A stretch of DNA of 64,000 nucleotides from CADEDH01 sp047974625 (GCA_047974625.1 JBKECK010000039.1:1-64000), one strand, 5' to 3'; numbered from the stretch's first letter, positions 48,087 through 58,600 are shown. The notes: generated by a model from the sequence alone, not told the origin. Program-made: numbers and translations.

Positions 48087-49459
48087 CGTCCCAGCTCCCG
48101 GTCGCTGAAGCGGGTGCCGATCAGGCGGCGGACACGGGCCGCCTGGCTCGCGGTGATCCTCACCACCCGACCCGACCGGACGACCCGGCGGACCGCCGGT
48201 CGGGTAACGTCGCTCGATCCGGGCGCCGGCGACCCGGCCGGATCGGGTGACCGGACCGGATCGGGAGGCGCCTGCTCGGTAGGCGTCCGCCGGGTCGGGA
48301 CCGGGGCCGGGATCGGGACGGAGGCAGTCAGCACCGCCGTGTCGGTCGTGCGGCCGATCTCCGGGCCGGTCCCGCGGTCGGCGACGGGAGGCCGCCGGTC
48401 CGGACGGGCCCGGCGGCGGTCGCGGCGGGGCGCCGGGCCAGGCCCGGCTCGGGTGCGATCGTCGGCCCGTCGCTCGGACCGGGACCGGGGCCGGAACCGG
48501 GACGGGGGCCGCCGATCGACCTCGGACCGTGGATCGGCCGCCGGCGGGGCCATCCGTCCGCGCCGCCGGCCGCCATCGGTCGCATCGACCGGCCTTGGAC
48601 CGGGTCGATGGCCGGGGCCACCACTGGGTTCGGCCGCCGTCGACGGCCGACGCGGGGCCTCGGGAGGCCGGATCCGCCCGACCAGCGTCGAACCAGCATC
48701 GACGGTCGAGGTCGGGGCCGGGTCGGCCGAGGCGACCCCCGCACGGCTTTCATCGTCGGCCGGTCGAACCGGTGGCCGGCGGTCCCCGCCGGTTGGGGCC
48801 CGGCCGCCCGGTCCGGCCGCCGGCTGACCGGTCGGCCCGGGGTCGGTGGCGGCGCGGGCGGGCGGAGCGGGACCGGGGCTCTGGTCGGGTGGTCGCCCGA
48901 CCCCACGGTCTGGCGCTGCGGATCTCGTCCCGTCGGGTTCGGCGCGAGCCGCCGACCCTCGGTCGGGGCCCGCCCGGCCCTCCGACCGGTGCCCTACGGA
49001 GGGCCGGGTGGGGAGTCGGCCCCGACCGGGTGGCGGGCTTGGCGGGGCGGGCGGGGGACGCCGGTCGACAGGGGCGGACACCGGGGAGCGCGCCCTCACC
49101 TGGCCCGATTGCACCTGGCCCGATGGCGCCTGGCCCGATGGCACCTGGCCCGGGCCGGAGGGGCGGCCCGGGCCTCGCCGGCTCCACTCTTCGAACGACA
49201 TGGCCGCCGGGTTCGCTCCGGCCAGTGGTGGTCCTCCGCCGACCGAGCCGGTCGGCGGGAGCGGGGGCGGAACCGTCGGCTCGACCCCGTAGCCCCCGTC
49301 AGCTCCGAACGACCGGATGGGGTGCAGAACCTGGTCGAGGTCGGCCAGCAGGCCGAGGACGCTCAGGGCATCAGCCCAGGCTCGGGCCCGGGCGCTCCCT
49401 TCCGGCTCGACCGCTTCCGGACCGGACCCCTCCGCCATGGTCTCCTCAGGCCCTGTCAT
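48077..49459 (-). CDS. Pro/Arg-rich disordered protein of the tail-like cluster
   Basis: The 460-residue protein starts at ATG 49459, overlapping the stop of the 827-residue protein. Only its ends look folded: an N-terminal helical part ('ARAWADALSVLGLLADLDQV') and a C-terminal 'VVRITASQAARVRRLIGTRF' segment. Between them lie about 300 residues of Pro, Arg, Gly and Ala. The stretch 'PGQVPSGQAPSGQVQSGQVR' is a pentapeptide repeat encoded by near-identical 15-base units at 49095-49160. A long flexible linker between two conserved ends could be a tether or a length-measuring element. The frame is open throughout, and both ends are overlap-coupled, so it is probably translated. Confidence 0.7.
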   Translation of the reverse strand: MTGPEETMAEGSGPEAVEPEGSARARAWADALSVLGLLADLDQVLHPIRSFGADGGYGVEPTVPPPLPPTGSVGGGPPLAGANPAAMSFEEWSRRGPGRPSGPGQVPSGQAPSGQVQSGQVRARSPVSAPVDRRPPPAPPSPPPGRGRLPTRPSVGHRSEGRAGPDRGSAARAEPDGTRSAAPDRGVGRPPDQSPGPAPPARAATDPGPTGQPAAGPGGRAPTGGDRRPPVRPADDESRAGVASADPAPTSTVDAGSTLVGRIRPPEAPRRPSTAAEPSGGPGHRPGPRPVDATDGGRRRGRMAPPAADPRSEVDRRPPSRFRPRSRSERRADDRTRAGPGPAPRRDRRRARPDRRPPVADRGTGPEIGRTTDTAVLTASVPIPAPVPTRRTPTEQAPPDPVRSPDPAGSPAPGSSDVTRPAVRRVVRSGRVVRITASQAARVRRLIGTRFSDRELGRWR

Positions 49460-51939
49460 TGCCGACCGTACCTCGTCCACTCGGCCAGGAGGCCGGTCGC
49501 CGCATCGAGCTCGGCCCCCCGGTCGATCGAACCCAGATTGGGCGGCGGTGAGCCGGTCACCTGCTCGACCAGGTCGTCGCCCATCGGGGTCCCGGTGGCC
49601 AGGGTCAGCAGGTCGAATCCGGCGAAGTCGCGACGCAGGGTCACCGGCCCCGTCAGTGGCCGGGCCTGCCAGGTCCGCCGCAGCGTGAGCAGGACCAGGT
49701 CCTCGTCCGGTCCGCACACCAGCGGTGCCGACCCGATGGCCCCCAACCGGGCCGGGTCGGCGGCCAGTACCGCGGCACGGGTGAGGTCGAACCGCTCGAA
49801 CATCCGGCCCGGGATCCGCAGCGCCCGGTCGACCTCGACCACCGACTGGGCCACCACGGGTTCCTCCCCGGCCTCAGCCTCCGCGTCGTGCGTGGTGGCG
49901 TCGACCGTGCCCCGCAGGAGCAGCAGTTCGCCGGGTCGGACGAGCAACGGCAGGGGCGGTTCGTCGGGTTCGGGGTTGCGGTCCCACCACGGTTCCGGAA
50001 CCCCCTGGAGGATGAACGACACCGTCATCGCCGGGACCCGCCCGTACCACCTGGTCTGGTGGAGGGGCCCACCGGCCGGTTGGGGCACGATCGGATCACC
50101 CGACCGGGTGATCATCGTCTCGCCGGCCAGCAGCGACAGCTGGGAAGCCAGACCGACGGCCTGCTCGACCAGCCCGTCGCGGGCCGGGTCGGTGGCGAAG
50201 CCCCGTCGGAGCTCGTCGGCGCTCAGACCTCCCGAGCCGATGGCCGCGAGCCGTACGCCGGCGTCGACCACCCCGGGGCTGCCCGGGGCCAGGTCGGGTG
50301 GCACCAGCGAGACCCGCAAGGCCCCGGTCCTGGCCGTCAGGTGCTCGCCCTGCTGGGCCACCCCGAGCACCAGGGCCGCCACCGGCCGGTCGCCGGTGAC
50401 GATTGCGATCTGGCCGGCCTCGATCTGGCGGCCGATCGAAGGGGCGGCCGAGGCCGGGGCATCGAGCACCAGGGCCACGGCTCCAGTGTTGGCCGGCTGG
50501 ACCGTGATCAGGGGGCCGGCCCCAAAGGTGGTCGGCGTGCCGTCGACCAGGGCGACCAGGTTGTCGACGAAGGTCCGGAGGAAACGGTTCATGGCCCGGG
50601 GCAGGGGGCCTCGTTCCCTGGCCCGGAGCTGGAGCTGGCGCAGGGCCAGCGGCCACCACCGGGCGAACCCCAACTCGATGGCTCGGAGGAGCCGAAGAGT
50701 GCCGTCGGGGTAGGCGATCCGGTCGGCCACGACGACGTCGAGTTCGCGACCGAGCGGTCCCAGCTCAATCGGCACGGCCACCAGGGGTGAGGCCGAACCG
50801 GCCACCGGCAGAGCGGCCAGGGCATCGGCCAGGGCATCGGCCGCGACCTGGCGGGCCAGGCGGACCGCGGCCGACGTGAACCAGCCGACCGGGTTACCGG
50901 CCAGGGTCAGGGCCAACGCGTCGGCCGCGTCGGCCACGGCCTGCAGGGGCTCGGGAGCCCCCGCCCAGACCGCGGCCTGACGGAGCTGGTCGGCCAGATC
51001 GTCGACCTCGCCGTCGACCCCCTCCTGGTCGATCACCGTGGCCGCGGCTTCCAGCGAGGCGGCGTCGAGCGAACCCGCGGTGGCCGCCGCCCCGGCCCCG
51101 GCGGCCACTTCGCCCGCCACCTGGGCGTGGCGACCGACCCCAAGCCGGGTCGCCACGCTCTCCCGGACATCGGCCACTAGGGCGTCGGCCCGGAGCCGGA
51201 GCGCAGCGTCGAACCGGGCCCCCGACGGCGAGCCGGTCGCCAGGGCACCGGTCAGGGGCACGTCGGGCCCGCCCTGGGTCCGGCGGACGAGGACCAAGCC
51301 CGACCACGGGGTGGTCAGGTCACCGTCGAGCGACTCGGCCACTGCGGCGTCGCGCCGCTGACCGAGCCCGAACAGCGAGGGGATGGTCAGGTCGACGTTG
51401 CGGTCGGCTGCGATCGAGGCCCCCCACGCCGGATACGACGGCACGACGACGGTGTCGAGCACCCCGTCGAGCTCGGCCTCGACGGTCAGGCGCCGGCCCG
51501 GCAGCCGAATCGCGGCCAGCACCAGTTGGCTCGGCAGGTTCGGCACCTCGATCGGTTCGGGCATCGGGGGAAACGGCACCGTGGCCACGTCGGCGATGGC
51601 CAGTTCGATCTCGTCGGTCCCCGGGAGACGGCCGGTCCGCACAGCCTCGTCCCACGGATCGGGGATGGGGCCAATCGACTCGACCCCGTGCTCGTCGACG
51701 AAGCGCCCAACCGTCGGGAGCTGCCCGACGATCGCGTCGCCCAGGGGTTGGTTCGACAGTCCGCCGGTCACCCGGATCCGCTCGATGGCACTGGCCGCGT
51801 CGAGCAGTGCCTCGGTCTTGACCCGCCCGCTCTCGTCGGTGTCGCGGGCCGACTCGACCCGGTCGAGGGCCGCTTCGACCTGGCGCCACACCATCCGCAG
51901 CTCGTCGAGGTGGCGGCTGAGCCCGCGGGCGTACCTCAC
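49456..51939 (-). CDS. 827-residue structural-looking protein of the tail-like cluster
   Basis: The protein begins at GTG 51939, overlapping the previous stop (GTGA). The N-terminus is helical ('LSRHLDELRMVWRQVEAALD'); the middle is rich in Ala-helices ('LADQLRQAAVWAGAPEPLQA') and the last third is beta-rich ('PLHQTRWYGRVPAMTVSFIL', 'LLLLRGTVDATTHDAEAEAG'). No signal peptide or catalytic motif is visible, and I do not recognise the family. Its length, place between the spike gene and the cargo genes, and coupling to neighbours suggest a baseplate, fibre or tape-measure-like role. Confidence 0.72.
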   Translation of the reverse strand: MRYARGLSRHLDELRMVWRQVEAALDRVESARDTDESGRVKTEALLDAASAIERIRVTGGLSNQPLGDAIVGQLPTVGRFVDEHGVESIGPIPDPWDEAVRTGRLPGTDEIELAIADVATVPFPPMPEPIEVPNLPSQLVLAAIRLPGRRLTVEAELDGVLDTVVVPSYPAWGASIAADRNVDLTIPSLFGLGQRRDAAVAESLDGDLTTPWSGLVLVRRTQGGPDVPLTGALATGSPSGARFDAALRLRADALVADVRESVATRLGVGRHAQVAGEVAAGAGAAATAGSLDAASLEAAATVIDQEGVDGEVDDLADQLRQAAVWAGAPEPLQAVADAADALALTLAGNPVGWFTSAAVRLARQVAADALADALAALPVAGSASPLVAVPIELGPLGRELDVVVADRIAYPDGTLRLLRAIELGFARWWPLALRQLQLRARERGPLPRAMNRFLRTFVDNLVALVDGTPTTFGAGPLITVQPANTGAVALVLDAPASAAPSIGRQIEAGQIAIVTGDRPVAALVLGVAQQGEHLTARTGALRVSLVPPDLAPGSPGVVDAGVRLAAIGSGGLSADELRRGFATDPARDGLVEQAVGLASQLSLLAGETMITRSGDPIVPQPAGGPLHQTRWYGRVPAMTVSFILQGVPEPWWDRNPEPDEPPLPLLVRPGELLLLRGTVDATTHDAEAEAGEEPVVAQSVVEVDRALRIPGRMFERFDLTRAAVLAADPARLGAIGSAPLVCGPDEDLVLLTLRRTWQARPLTGPVTLRRDFAGFDLLTLATGTPMGDDLVEQVTGSPPPNLGSIDRGAELDAATGLLAEWTRYGRQ

Positions 51940-53549
51940 GGACCCTCCGTGGCCCGGTTCGCCAACGACCGCCGGCCCCGCTGGCGGGCAGCACGGGCCC
52001 CCTCGATCTCGGCGGCCACCAGGGGATCGACCGCCATCCTGGTCACACCCCCCGACTCCTCGAGCTGCTGGTAGAGGTCGTCACGGAAGTCCTCCAGGGC
52101 CGCCCCGATCGACGACAGGGGGAGACCGGACGCTGCGGCCAGCTCCTCCCTGGCCTCCTGTAGGGCGGCCTCGAGCTCGATCCGGTCGGCTTCGTAGTCC
52201 TCCACCGTCTCCCGGGCCTGCTCCTTCATGGTCCGGTAGGCCGCGACCAGCTCCCCACCCTGGGCCGCGAAGGTCTCGGCGTGCCCGTCGATGTCGGCCT
52301 GGAGGGCGGCCCTGGCCTCGTCGAACGCCCCGTGCAACCCGAGGAACTCCCAGACGTGCGACGCCCCGACCTCGACGGCGGTGGCGGTGCCGGACAGCAT
52401 GCAGCACCCACCGATGACGAGGCCCGGCAGCTCGACGCCGTCCTCGTCGTGTCCCGGCCGGTTCCCGGCGGCCAGGAACGCCTCGACCAGCCCGTCGACG
52501 CCGTCGTAGGTGGTCACGACGAGCACGTGGAGACCGGCACCGCTGAGCGCCTTGATCATCTCGATGATCCGCTGGATCATCTCGACCAGCTCCAACAGCA
52601 CATCGATCTTGGCCCGCACCGCGGCGATCAGGTCCTTCAGCAGGGCGATGACACCATCGACGTTGAGCAGCAGGGCCTTCAGCACAGCCGGGATCCGTTC
52701 CAGCTCACGGAGGGGATAGTCGGGCGGGGCGATGTCGGCGATGCGCCACGCCTTCCAGTTGGGGCCGGTCGGCGTCCCCCGGACCCGCCAGTCGTCGGGG
52801 TCGTCGAGGCCGAGATCACCGAAGCCGGGTAGGTCGGCCCCGTCGAGCGCTTGGCGGATCCCCCCGAGGTCCACGAGGGCCGAGAGGATGCGCAGGGTCG
52901 GGGTGATCTCGGGCATACCGGGGGCGGTGGCCAGGATGAACGCCGCCTCGACCGTCGCCCCCTCGCTGAAGATGGGGCGGTTCTGGTCGCCCGGGTCGTC
53001 GAACGACTGCCGGAAGGTGTCCGCCCACCCGTCGAAGGCCCCGACGAAGGTGGGAGGGGCGACGGGGTCGCCGGCCTTCCAGCTCTCGGGGTCGCCGGCG
53101 TCGGCGATGGTCTTCCGCCACGACGTGAGGCCCGGGACGTCGGCGTAGAGGTAGAGGCCCGAGCTCAGCAGGTCGTCGATCAGGTCCTTCAGGATCTGGT
53201 GGGCGGCCAGGATCATGGCCCGGATGGGGTCGGGCAGCTCCAGTAAGAAGGCGGTCAACACGTCCAGGAGGCCGGCCACGACCTCCAGTACCGCGGCCAC
53301 CGCTTCGAGCGGAGCGGCCGCGAGGTCGAGCACCTGATCGAGCCCGGCGATCTGACCGAGGGTCAGCCGGGCCCAGCGCAGCTGGCCGGCCTGGTCGGTG
53401 GTCGACGACGTCGACGGCGGCCGCGGGGTACCGTCGGCCAGTGACCGGGCGACCTCGTAGGCGGCCAGGACGTCGTCGGCGATGTCGGGGCAGTGGGCCT
53501 CGAGGATGGCCCGGAGGTCAGCGGAAGCGCCGCCGCCGTGGCTGGCCAT
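51936..53549 (-). CDS. 537-residue helical protein of the tail-like cluster
   Basis: The protein starts at ATG 53549 with 'gaggag' upstream, although this overlaps the preceding gene by 32 bases. It contains long amphipathic and hydrophobic helices ('LEAVAAVLEVVAGLLDVLTA', 'VIALLKDLIAAVRAKIDVLL', 'VEMIQRIIEMIKALSGAGLH') and a C-terminal coiled-coil-like segment ('RIELEAALQEAREELAAASG'). A short Cys pair 'GGCCMLSG' lies in between. It is not a known tail family to me. The helical, Asp/Leu-rich make-up would fit a tape-measure or scaffold, but this is inference. Confidence 0.72.
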   Translation of the reverse strand: MASHGGGASADLRAILEAHCPDIADDVLAAYEVARSLADGTPRPPSTSSTTDQAGQLRWARLTLGQIAGLDQVLDLAAAPLEAVAAVLEVVAGLLDVLTAFLLELPDPIRAMILAAHQILKDLIDDLLSSGLYLYADVPGLTSWRKTIADAGDPESWKAGDPVAPPTFVGAFDGWADTFRQSFDDPGDQNRPIFSEGATVEAAFILATAPGMPEITPTLRILSALVDLGGIRQALDGADLPGFGDLGLDDPDDWRVRGTPTGPNWKAWRIADIAPPDYPLRELERIPAVLKALLLNVDGVIALLKDLIAAVRAKIDVLLELVEMIQRIIEMIKALSGAGLHVLVVTTYDGVDGLVEAFLAAGNRPGHDEDGVELPGLVIGGCCMLSGTATAVEVGASHVWEFLGLHGAFDEARAALQADIDGHAETFAAQGGELVAAYRTMKEQARETVEDYEADRIELEAALQEAREELAAASGLPLSSIGAALEDFRDDLYQQLEESGGVTRMAVDPLVAAEIEGARAARQRGRRSLANRATEGP

Positions 53550-53781
53550 GGCGCTCCTCTCCGACTCGTCGCTGCTGCTGGTCGACCATGGCCCCGAGCT
53601 GCTGGACCTCCTGGGCCGCGGTGAGCGCCGCCGCCTGCTCGAGCAGGTCTCGGGCCGTGGCCAGTCGCTCGGTGACCCCCGACAGGTCGAGGGGCCGCCA
53701 GGCCGTGGCGTACCGGGGCCCGGAACGTTCGGGATCGGGCCGTTCGGGATCGGGCCGGTCGGGATCGGGATGCCTGCTCAT
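53518..53781 (-). CDS. 87-residue protein with DPERP repeats
   Basis: ATG 53781 overlaps the stop of the spike gene (ATGA). The N-terminus is a short repeat, 'DPDRPDPERPDPERSGP', encoded by three near-identical 15-base units ('gatcgggccgttcgg') at 53730-53770. The rest is one long helix ('LATARDLLEQAAALTAAQEV', 'QQLGAMVDQQQRR') ending in a basic tail. It may be a small adaptor between spike and shaft. Unit number could vary by slippage. Confidence 0.65.
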   Translation of the reverse strand: MSRHPDPDRPDPERPDPERSGPRYATAWRPLDLSGVTERLATARDLLEQAAALTAAQEVQQLGAMVDQQQRRVGEERHGQPRRRRFR

Positions 53782-54995
53782 CCGACCGGGAACCGCTTGA
53801 CGAAACCGAAGTACGAGAAGTCCATCAGCGGGGTCATGGCCGCCCACACGTCGAGGGCCGGGCCGTAGGCCAGCACCGTCATCGGGTTGATGGCCTTGGC
53901 GATCTGGCTGAGCATCGAGAAGTGGAGGGCAAGCCCGTCGCCGACGATCAGGGGGGAGAAGGCCGACACGCCACCGAGCTGGAGCATCCCGAGCCGGGTG
54001 TTGATCGACACGTTGCCGATGCCGGCCTCGACCTCGACGGCGTTGATGCCCGCCCCCGGACTGGCGGACGCCAGGGTGATCCCGGTTGCGCTCATCACCC
54101 GCACCCCACCCGCGCCACTGATCCCGACCCCGGACGGGCTCGACAGGGTGTAGGCCCCGGCCACCGTCTCCGACAGCGAACCGGAGATCTGGCGGACCAC
54201 CGGACCCGACACCACGATCTGTTCCCCGTTGGCGTCGACCCGACGGGTGTAGACAGAGCCGATCGTCTCTTCGAGCGACGCCCCGTAGCGACGGGACACG
54301 GGACCGGCCACTTCCTCCTCATAGGTCGACGACACCCTGGTCGACAGCGAGCCGCCGAATTTCTGCTGCCCGTCACCCGAGACGGTGGCCGTCTGGTTGC
54401 CCTTGTTGACCAGCCGCTCGTTGCTGACGACGCCGTCGAGCCCCTCGGGGCCGAGGACCAGCCGGTTGTCCTGGGCGTCGCGGATCTCGAGCACGTTGCG
54501 CTCGTCGTCGAGCACGATCCGGTGACCCGACGTCGACTTGAGGATGCGGACCTTGGGGTTGGCGGTGGCCATTGGCCGCCGGTGGCGGGGGATGCCGGGT
54601 AGCCGCTCGGGGACCTGGCCGCCGACGGGGGCCTGCTCGGCCCGGGACGCGGCAGCGGGGGCGATCGACGCGTCGGTGCCGACGTCGTCGGCCGTCGGTG
54701 AGCCCCACCACATCCCGCTCCAGATCGGTCTCGACAGGTCACCCTCCTCGAACTCGATCCAAACCCCGGCCCCGACGTCGGGCACGGCGTAGAAGCCCTG
54801 GTCGGGACCGGCGTAGGGGGCGGCCGGGAGGGCCCAACCGGTCGGCTGGTCGGGACCGAGAAGGCGGGGGACGATGGCCTGGATCCGGCCCCGGTTCTCG
54901 GGGTCGTCGACCCGGTGCACGTAGCCCCGGTACTTGCCGTAGTACCGCTGGTCGAGGCGGTCGAGCACCTCGGCCAAGAGTTCCTCCAGGGTCAC
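53778..54995 (-). CDS. gp5/VgrG-like spike protein of the tail-like cluster
   Basis: The 405-residue protein begins at GTG 54995 (GTGA overlap). Residues 18-95 form the gp5 OB-fold ('YRGYVHRVDDPENRGRIQAI', 'GWALPAAPYAGPDQGFYAVP', 'DVGAGVWIEFEEGDLSRPIW'), as in Afp8/Pvc8 and phage baseplate protein V. From about 160 a repetitive beta-helix follows ('SGHRIVLDDERNVLEIRDAQ', 'RVSSTYEEEVAGPVSRRYGA'), the needle that pierces the target. The C-terminus 'LMDFSYFGFVKRFPVG' lacks a PAAR domain. This is the clearest injection-system marker in the window. Confidence 0.88.
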   Translation of the reverse strand: MTLEELLAEVLDRLDQRYYGKYRGYVHRVDDPENRGRIQAIVPRLLGPDQPTGWALPAAPYAGPDQGFYAVPDVGAGVWIEFEEGDLSRPIWSGMWWGSPTADDVGTDASIAPAAASRAEQAPVGGQVPERLPGIPRHRRPMATANPKVRILKSTSGHRIVLDDERNVLEIRDAQDNRLVLGPEGLDGVVSNERLVNKGNQTATVSGDGQQKFGGSLSTRVSSTYEEEVAGPVSRRYGASLEETIGSVYTRRVDANGEQIVVSGPVVRQISGSLSETVAGAYTLSSPSGVGISGAGGVRVMSATGITLASASPGAGINAVEVEAGIGNVSINTRLGMLQLGGVSAFSPLIVGDGLALHFSMLSQIAKAINPMTVLAYGPALDVWAAMTPLMDFSYFGFVKRFPVG

Positions 54996-55198
54996 GACCC
55001 GACCTCCTCGACGTGCTCGCGGACCCCGGACACGTCACCGAGGGACAGGATGGTGGTGCTGGCCCGGTCGGGCCGCTCGATGGTGATGGCGTCCTGCTCG
55101 ATGTCGCTGAGCCGCCCGACATAGACGTGGCCGAGGGTGGTCATGACCAGCACCACCCGGTCGGGGGGGATGCTCTCCAGCTGTGCTCGCAGGGTCAC
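54992..55198 (-). CDS. 68-residue Sm-like small barrel protein next to the spike gene
   Basis: The protein starts at GTG 55198, overlapping the stop of the gene before it. It is mostly beta: 'RVVLVMTTLGHVYVGRLSDI' and 'QDAITIERPDRASTTILSLG', a strand order like the LSm/Hfq small barrel or the SH3-like fold. The family is unknown to me. Between DUF6519 and spike genes it may be a minor baseplate or assembly protein. The call rests on an open, coupled frame. Confidence 0.65.
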   Translation of the reverse strand: MTLRAQLESIPPDRVVLVMTTLGHVYVGRLSDIEQDAITIERPDRASTTILSLGDVSGVREHVEEVGS

Positions 55199-55524
55199 GG
55201 CAGGGCCGACCTGACGTGGTCGAGGACGAACCGGCGGTTAACCACCTCGATGGTCTCCACCTCGACCCGGTCGTCGCCCAACCGGGCCCGGGCCGCGCTG
55301 ACCAATTCCTGCAGGGTCTGGGGCCCGGCGGGGGGTCGGGGGATCCGGCCCAACCGGTTCCGCCAGGCGTCGATCAGCACCCGGTGCCGGTCGAGCCGGT
55401 CGAGGTGGCCGTCGACGGCGGCCACCACGGCCCGGCGATGCCCGTCGTCGTCGGTGGCCTCGGCCAGGAGGGGGACCACCCCGACCCGGAGGTGGGCCGC
55501 GGTCAGCTGTGGGGGAATGGGCAC
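55195..55524 (-). CDS. 109-residue protein of the tail-like cluster, unknown function
   Basis: GTG 55524 has 'caaggag' upstream, which fixes the start inside a longer open frame. The protein is helical in the first two thirds ('LTAAHLRVGVVPLLAEATDD', 'HLDRLDRHRVLIDAWRNRLG') and has a short beta-like end ('RVEVETIEVVNRRFVLDHVR'). I do not recognise it. It lies 85 bases after the giant beta-helix gene and overlaps the 68-residue gene. Confidence 0.68.
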   Translation of the reverse strand: MPIPPQLTAAHLRVGVVPLLAEATDDDGHRRAVVAAVDGHLDRLDRHRVLIDAWRNRLGRIPRPPAGPQTLQELVSAARARLGDDRVEVETIEVVNRRFVLDHVRSALP

Positions 55525-55609
55525 GGTCGGGCTCCTTGAATGGCGGGGGCGGGTATGGCCGGGGTTCCGGCCTGGTCGGCGGCCGCGACGGCGGCGGGTA
55601 TCGACGACA

Positions 55610-58600
55610 TCATCGGGAGTCGGGCTCCACATAGCTGCCGGCGGTGCTGGCGTTACCGGTCACCGCCACCTGGGCCCCGCCGAGCACCACCAGGGAGTGG
55701 CGGCCCGGGACCGGGGGGCGGGGCAGCGGGGTCGACGGCGGGCGCGGGGTCACCGGGCCGACGGGACCAACGGGGCCGATCGGGTTGATGGGGATGGTGG
55801 CGCCGGGACGGACGGGTCGGAGCGGGCCGGGGAACGGGTTGCCGGCCGCTCCTCCCGGGTCGATAGGGGTCAGGTCGACATCGTCGAGGATCGGGCCGAG
55901 GAGCGACTCGAGCACGGGGAGGCCGAGCCGACCGGTCGGGACAGTGGCGGCCGGGACCTCGACCCCGGTGAGAGCCCCGAGCCCCGATCGGAGGGCGGCC
56001 GTCTCGTCATCGTGGTTGCGCAGGAGGTGCTGCTGGACGAGGGCCTTGGCCCCCGTGTCGGGCAACCCGCTCGACTTGGCCAGGCCGTACAGCTTTGTGG
56101 TGGCACTGATGTTGCCAGCGTCCAGAATCTTGGCGAAGTCGGCGGTCAACCGGCTCACCTCGACGGCGAGGGTGTCCGACTCGGTCCGGTCCCTCACCAC
56201 CACCGGCGGGAGGTTCTTCAGGTCGTACGAGACGCTCAGCGCACTCAGGTCGACGTCGAGGATCCCGATCTGGGTCGCGACGTCGAGCACCGCTGCGGCC
56301 CGGGGGCTGGTGGCGATGCGATTGGTCTGGGCGAAGGTGGTGAAGGCGGCGGATGCCGCGGCCGCGGCCCGGGCCGTGGTCGACTCCCGCTCCTCCCGCA
56401 GGGCTCCCAGGACCCGTTCGGGGTCGAGGGCCACCGACAACTGCCCACCCAGCTCCTCGCCGAGGTCGACCCCGAGGGTGACCTTCGGCCGGATCGGCGA
56501 GATCCCGAGGTCGGGCCGGACCGGCACCGAGGGCCGGGGGACGGCGGGCGGCTGGCGCCCGGTTAGCACGTTCCCACTGACGCTGACCGGAGCCGCGGCC
56601 ACACGGAGCAGGAGCACCGTCACGGCCAGGGGGCACTCGATCCGGTTCCCGGCCACCACCCCGGCGTCGATGTCGCGCAGGTAGACGGCCCCGGCCGTGC
56701 CGGTTGAGACCAGGGTGTTGGCACCGACGGACACCCGGAGCCGCACCACCCGATTGCCCAGTGTGAGCAGGGCCGGGCCCCGGGACACGATGTCGTTGCC
56801 GCCCACCTGGAGGCTGCGGTCGATCCGAAGGGGAGGCAGGGGAACCGGCGGCCTCGGGAACCGGTCGAGGAAGTCGAGGAGGGGGCCGAGATCGAGCCCG
56901 GGGACCACGGTCGGTCCTGGCCGCGGTTGGGGCGCCGGCCTCGGCCGGAGCCAGTCGACGGCCAACGCATCGGCCATGTTCGGGGTGGCCAGCAGGTCGG
57001 GTGGGGACACCAGCGACGTCACCGCCGGTGGTTGGCCGGCGACCAGGACGGCGGCCGACGTGTCGGGCGAGAGGCTGGTCACCGGCTGATGGGCCAGCAG
57101 CCGGTGGCCGAGGCTCGCCGCCAGGACCGACGAGGTGTAGGCCGGTCCGATCGGCGTGACCGGCCGGTTCGGCACGGTGGGGAACGTCGGCAGGGTCGGC
57201 ACAACCGGTTGCCGTGGTCGGGGTGGCGGGTCGACGCTCAGGAACGGCGTGGTGCACAGCCGGTCGAAGTCCCACGACCGGTCGCCGTCGGCGCCGTCGG
57301 CCGGGATGGCGCCGACGGTGACCACCAGCCCCGCTCCCCCGTGTTGACCACCCTGGTGACGGATCCGGTTGCCGGCGATCGCCACGTCGCCGTCGAGACG
57401 GACCGCGATCCCGTGGATCAGCCCGGCGTGGGTCGACGAGCCGTTGCCCTCCAGCCGGTTGTGGTCGACGGTGGCCTGGCCCCGGCCCCTCACCGCCACC
57501 GTGGCCCGACCGGGGGCCGGTCCGTCGTCGACCAGCGCCGCGCCCCCACAGGCCTCGACGTCGTTGTGTTCGACCGCGACCCGGGCGTCCCGGTCGACGT
57601 CGACGTCGATCCCGGTCACCACCGCGCCCCGGATGCGGTTGCGCCGGACCCCGATGTCGAGCGCGCCGCCCGCCGTGACGACGTCGAGCGGGGCCATCGG
57701 GTTGAGGGTCGGGCCGCCGATCACGATGCCCCGGCCACCCCCCTCGATCGAGTTGGCCACGACCGCCAGGTCACCGGCTACCTGGGCGGCCAGGATCCCG
57801 TCGGCCGGAACCGGGTCGACCACCTCGGGTGGCAGCACGGGGCGGGCCGGGGTGGCAACAACCCCGGTCAGGGAGCCGAGCTCGACGTCGAGTCGAGCCA
57901 GCAGCGACGCCGGGTCGGCCGCGGCGAGCAGCCCCGACGCCGTGGCCGGGCTGATGGCGTCGGCGGCCGCCCCGACGTAGGCCTGTGCCGCGGCGAGCCG
58001 TTCCCGTGGTGAGCCGGTCGGGCTGACCGCCCGCTGCAGGGTCGCGGTCAGCACCGAGACGGCCTCGGCCTCGGAGGTGGCCCGCTGATCGGCCGCCGCG
58101 TCGGCCACCCTGGCCAGGACCGTCGCGGTGCGGTTAAGGGCCCGGAGCCGATCGATGCCCGAACCGGCCGCCGACAACGGCCCCTCGATTCCGTCGAGCT
58201 CGTCGAGCAGGGCCCGCCGCTCACCGGCGGGCAGCTCGACCCCGTCGGTCACGACCCGGCGGAGATCGGCGCCGATGGCCGAGGCCGCCGCGACCCGGTC
58301 TTCGCGGCCGGTGTCGCGGCTGAGATCGGTCAGAAGGTGGGCCAGGGTGGCCAGCCGCTCGTCGGTCTCGTCGTCGGCCACCACGGGAACGAGCGGCGCT
58401 CCGGCCGCCACGAGCCGGGCCTGGGTGGTGCGCAGGTCGAGGAGGGCCCTGGCCGCCCGCTGGGTGTGGGTGGCCCGCTCCCCCGGGTCCGCCTCGGCCA
58501 GTTCGAGGGCGTCGTTGACCTCCCGGGCCGCAGCCTGCAGCTCGGAATGGTCGCCCACCAGGCGGCCGAGCTGGCGCGCACTGTTGCGGAGCAGGCCAAG

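Noticed and set aside
49095..49160. CRISPR-like short repeats
   Set aside because: The 15-base units are contiguous, lack spacers and lie in a coding frame.
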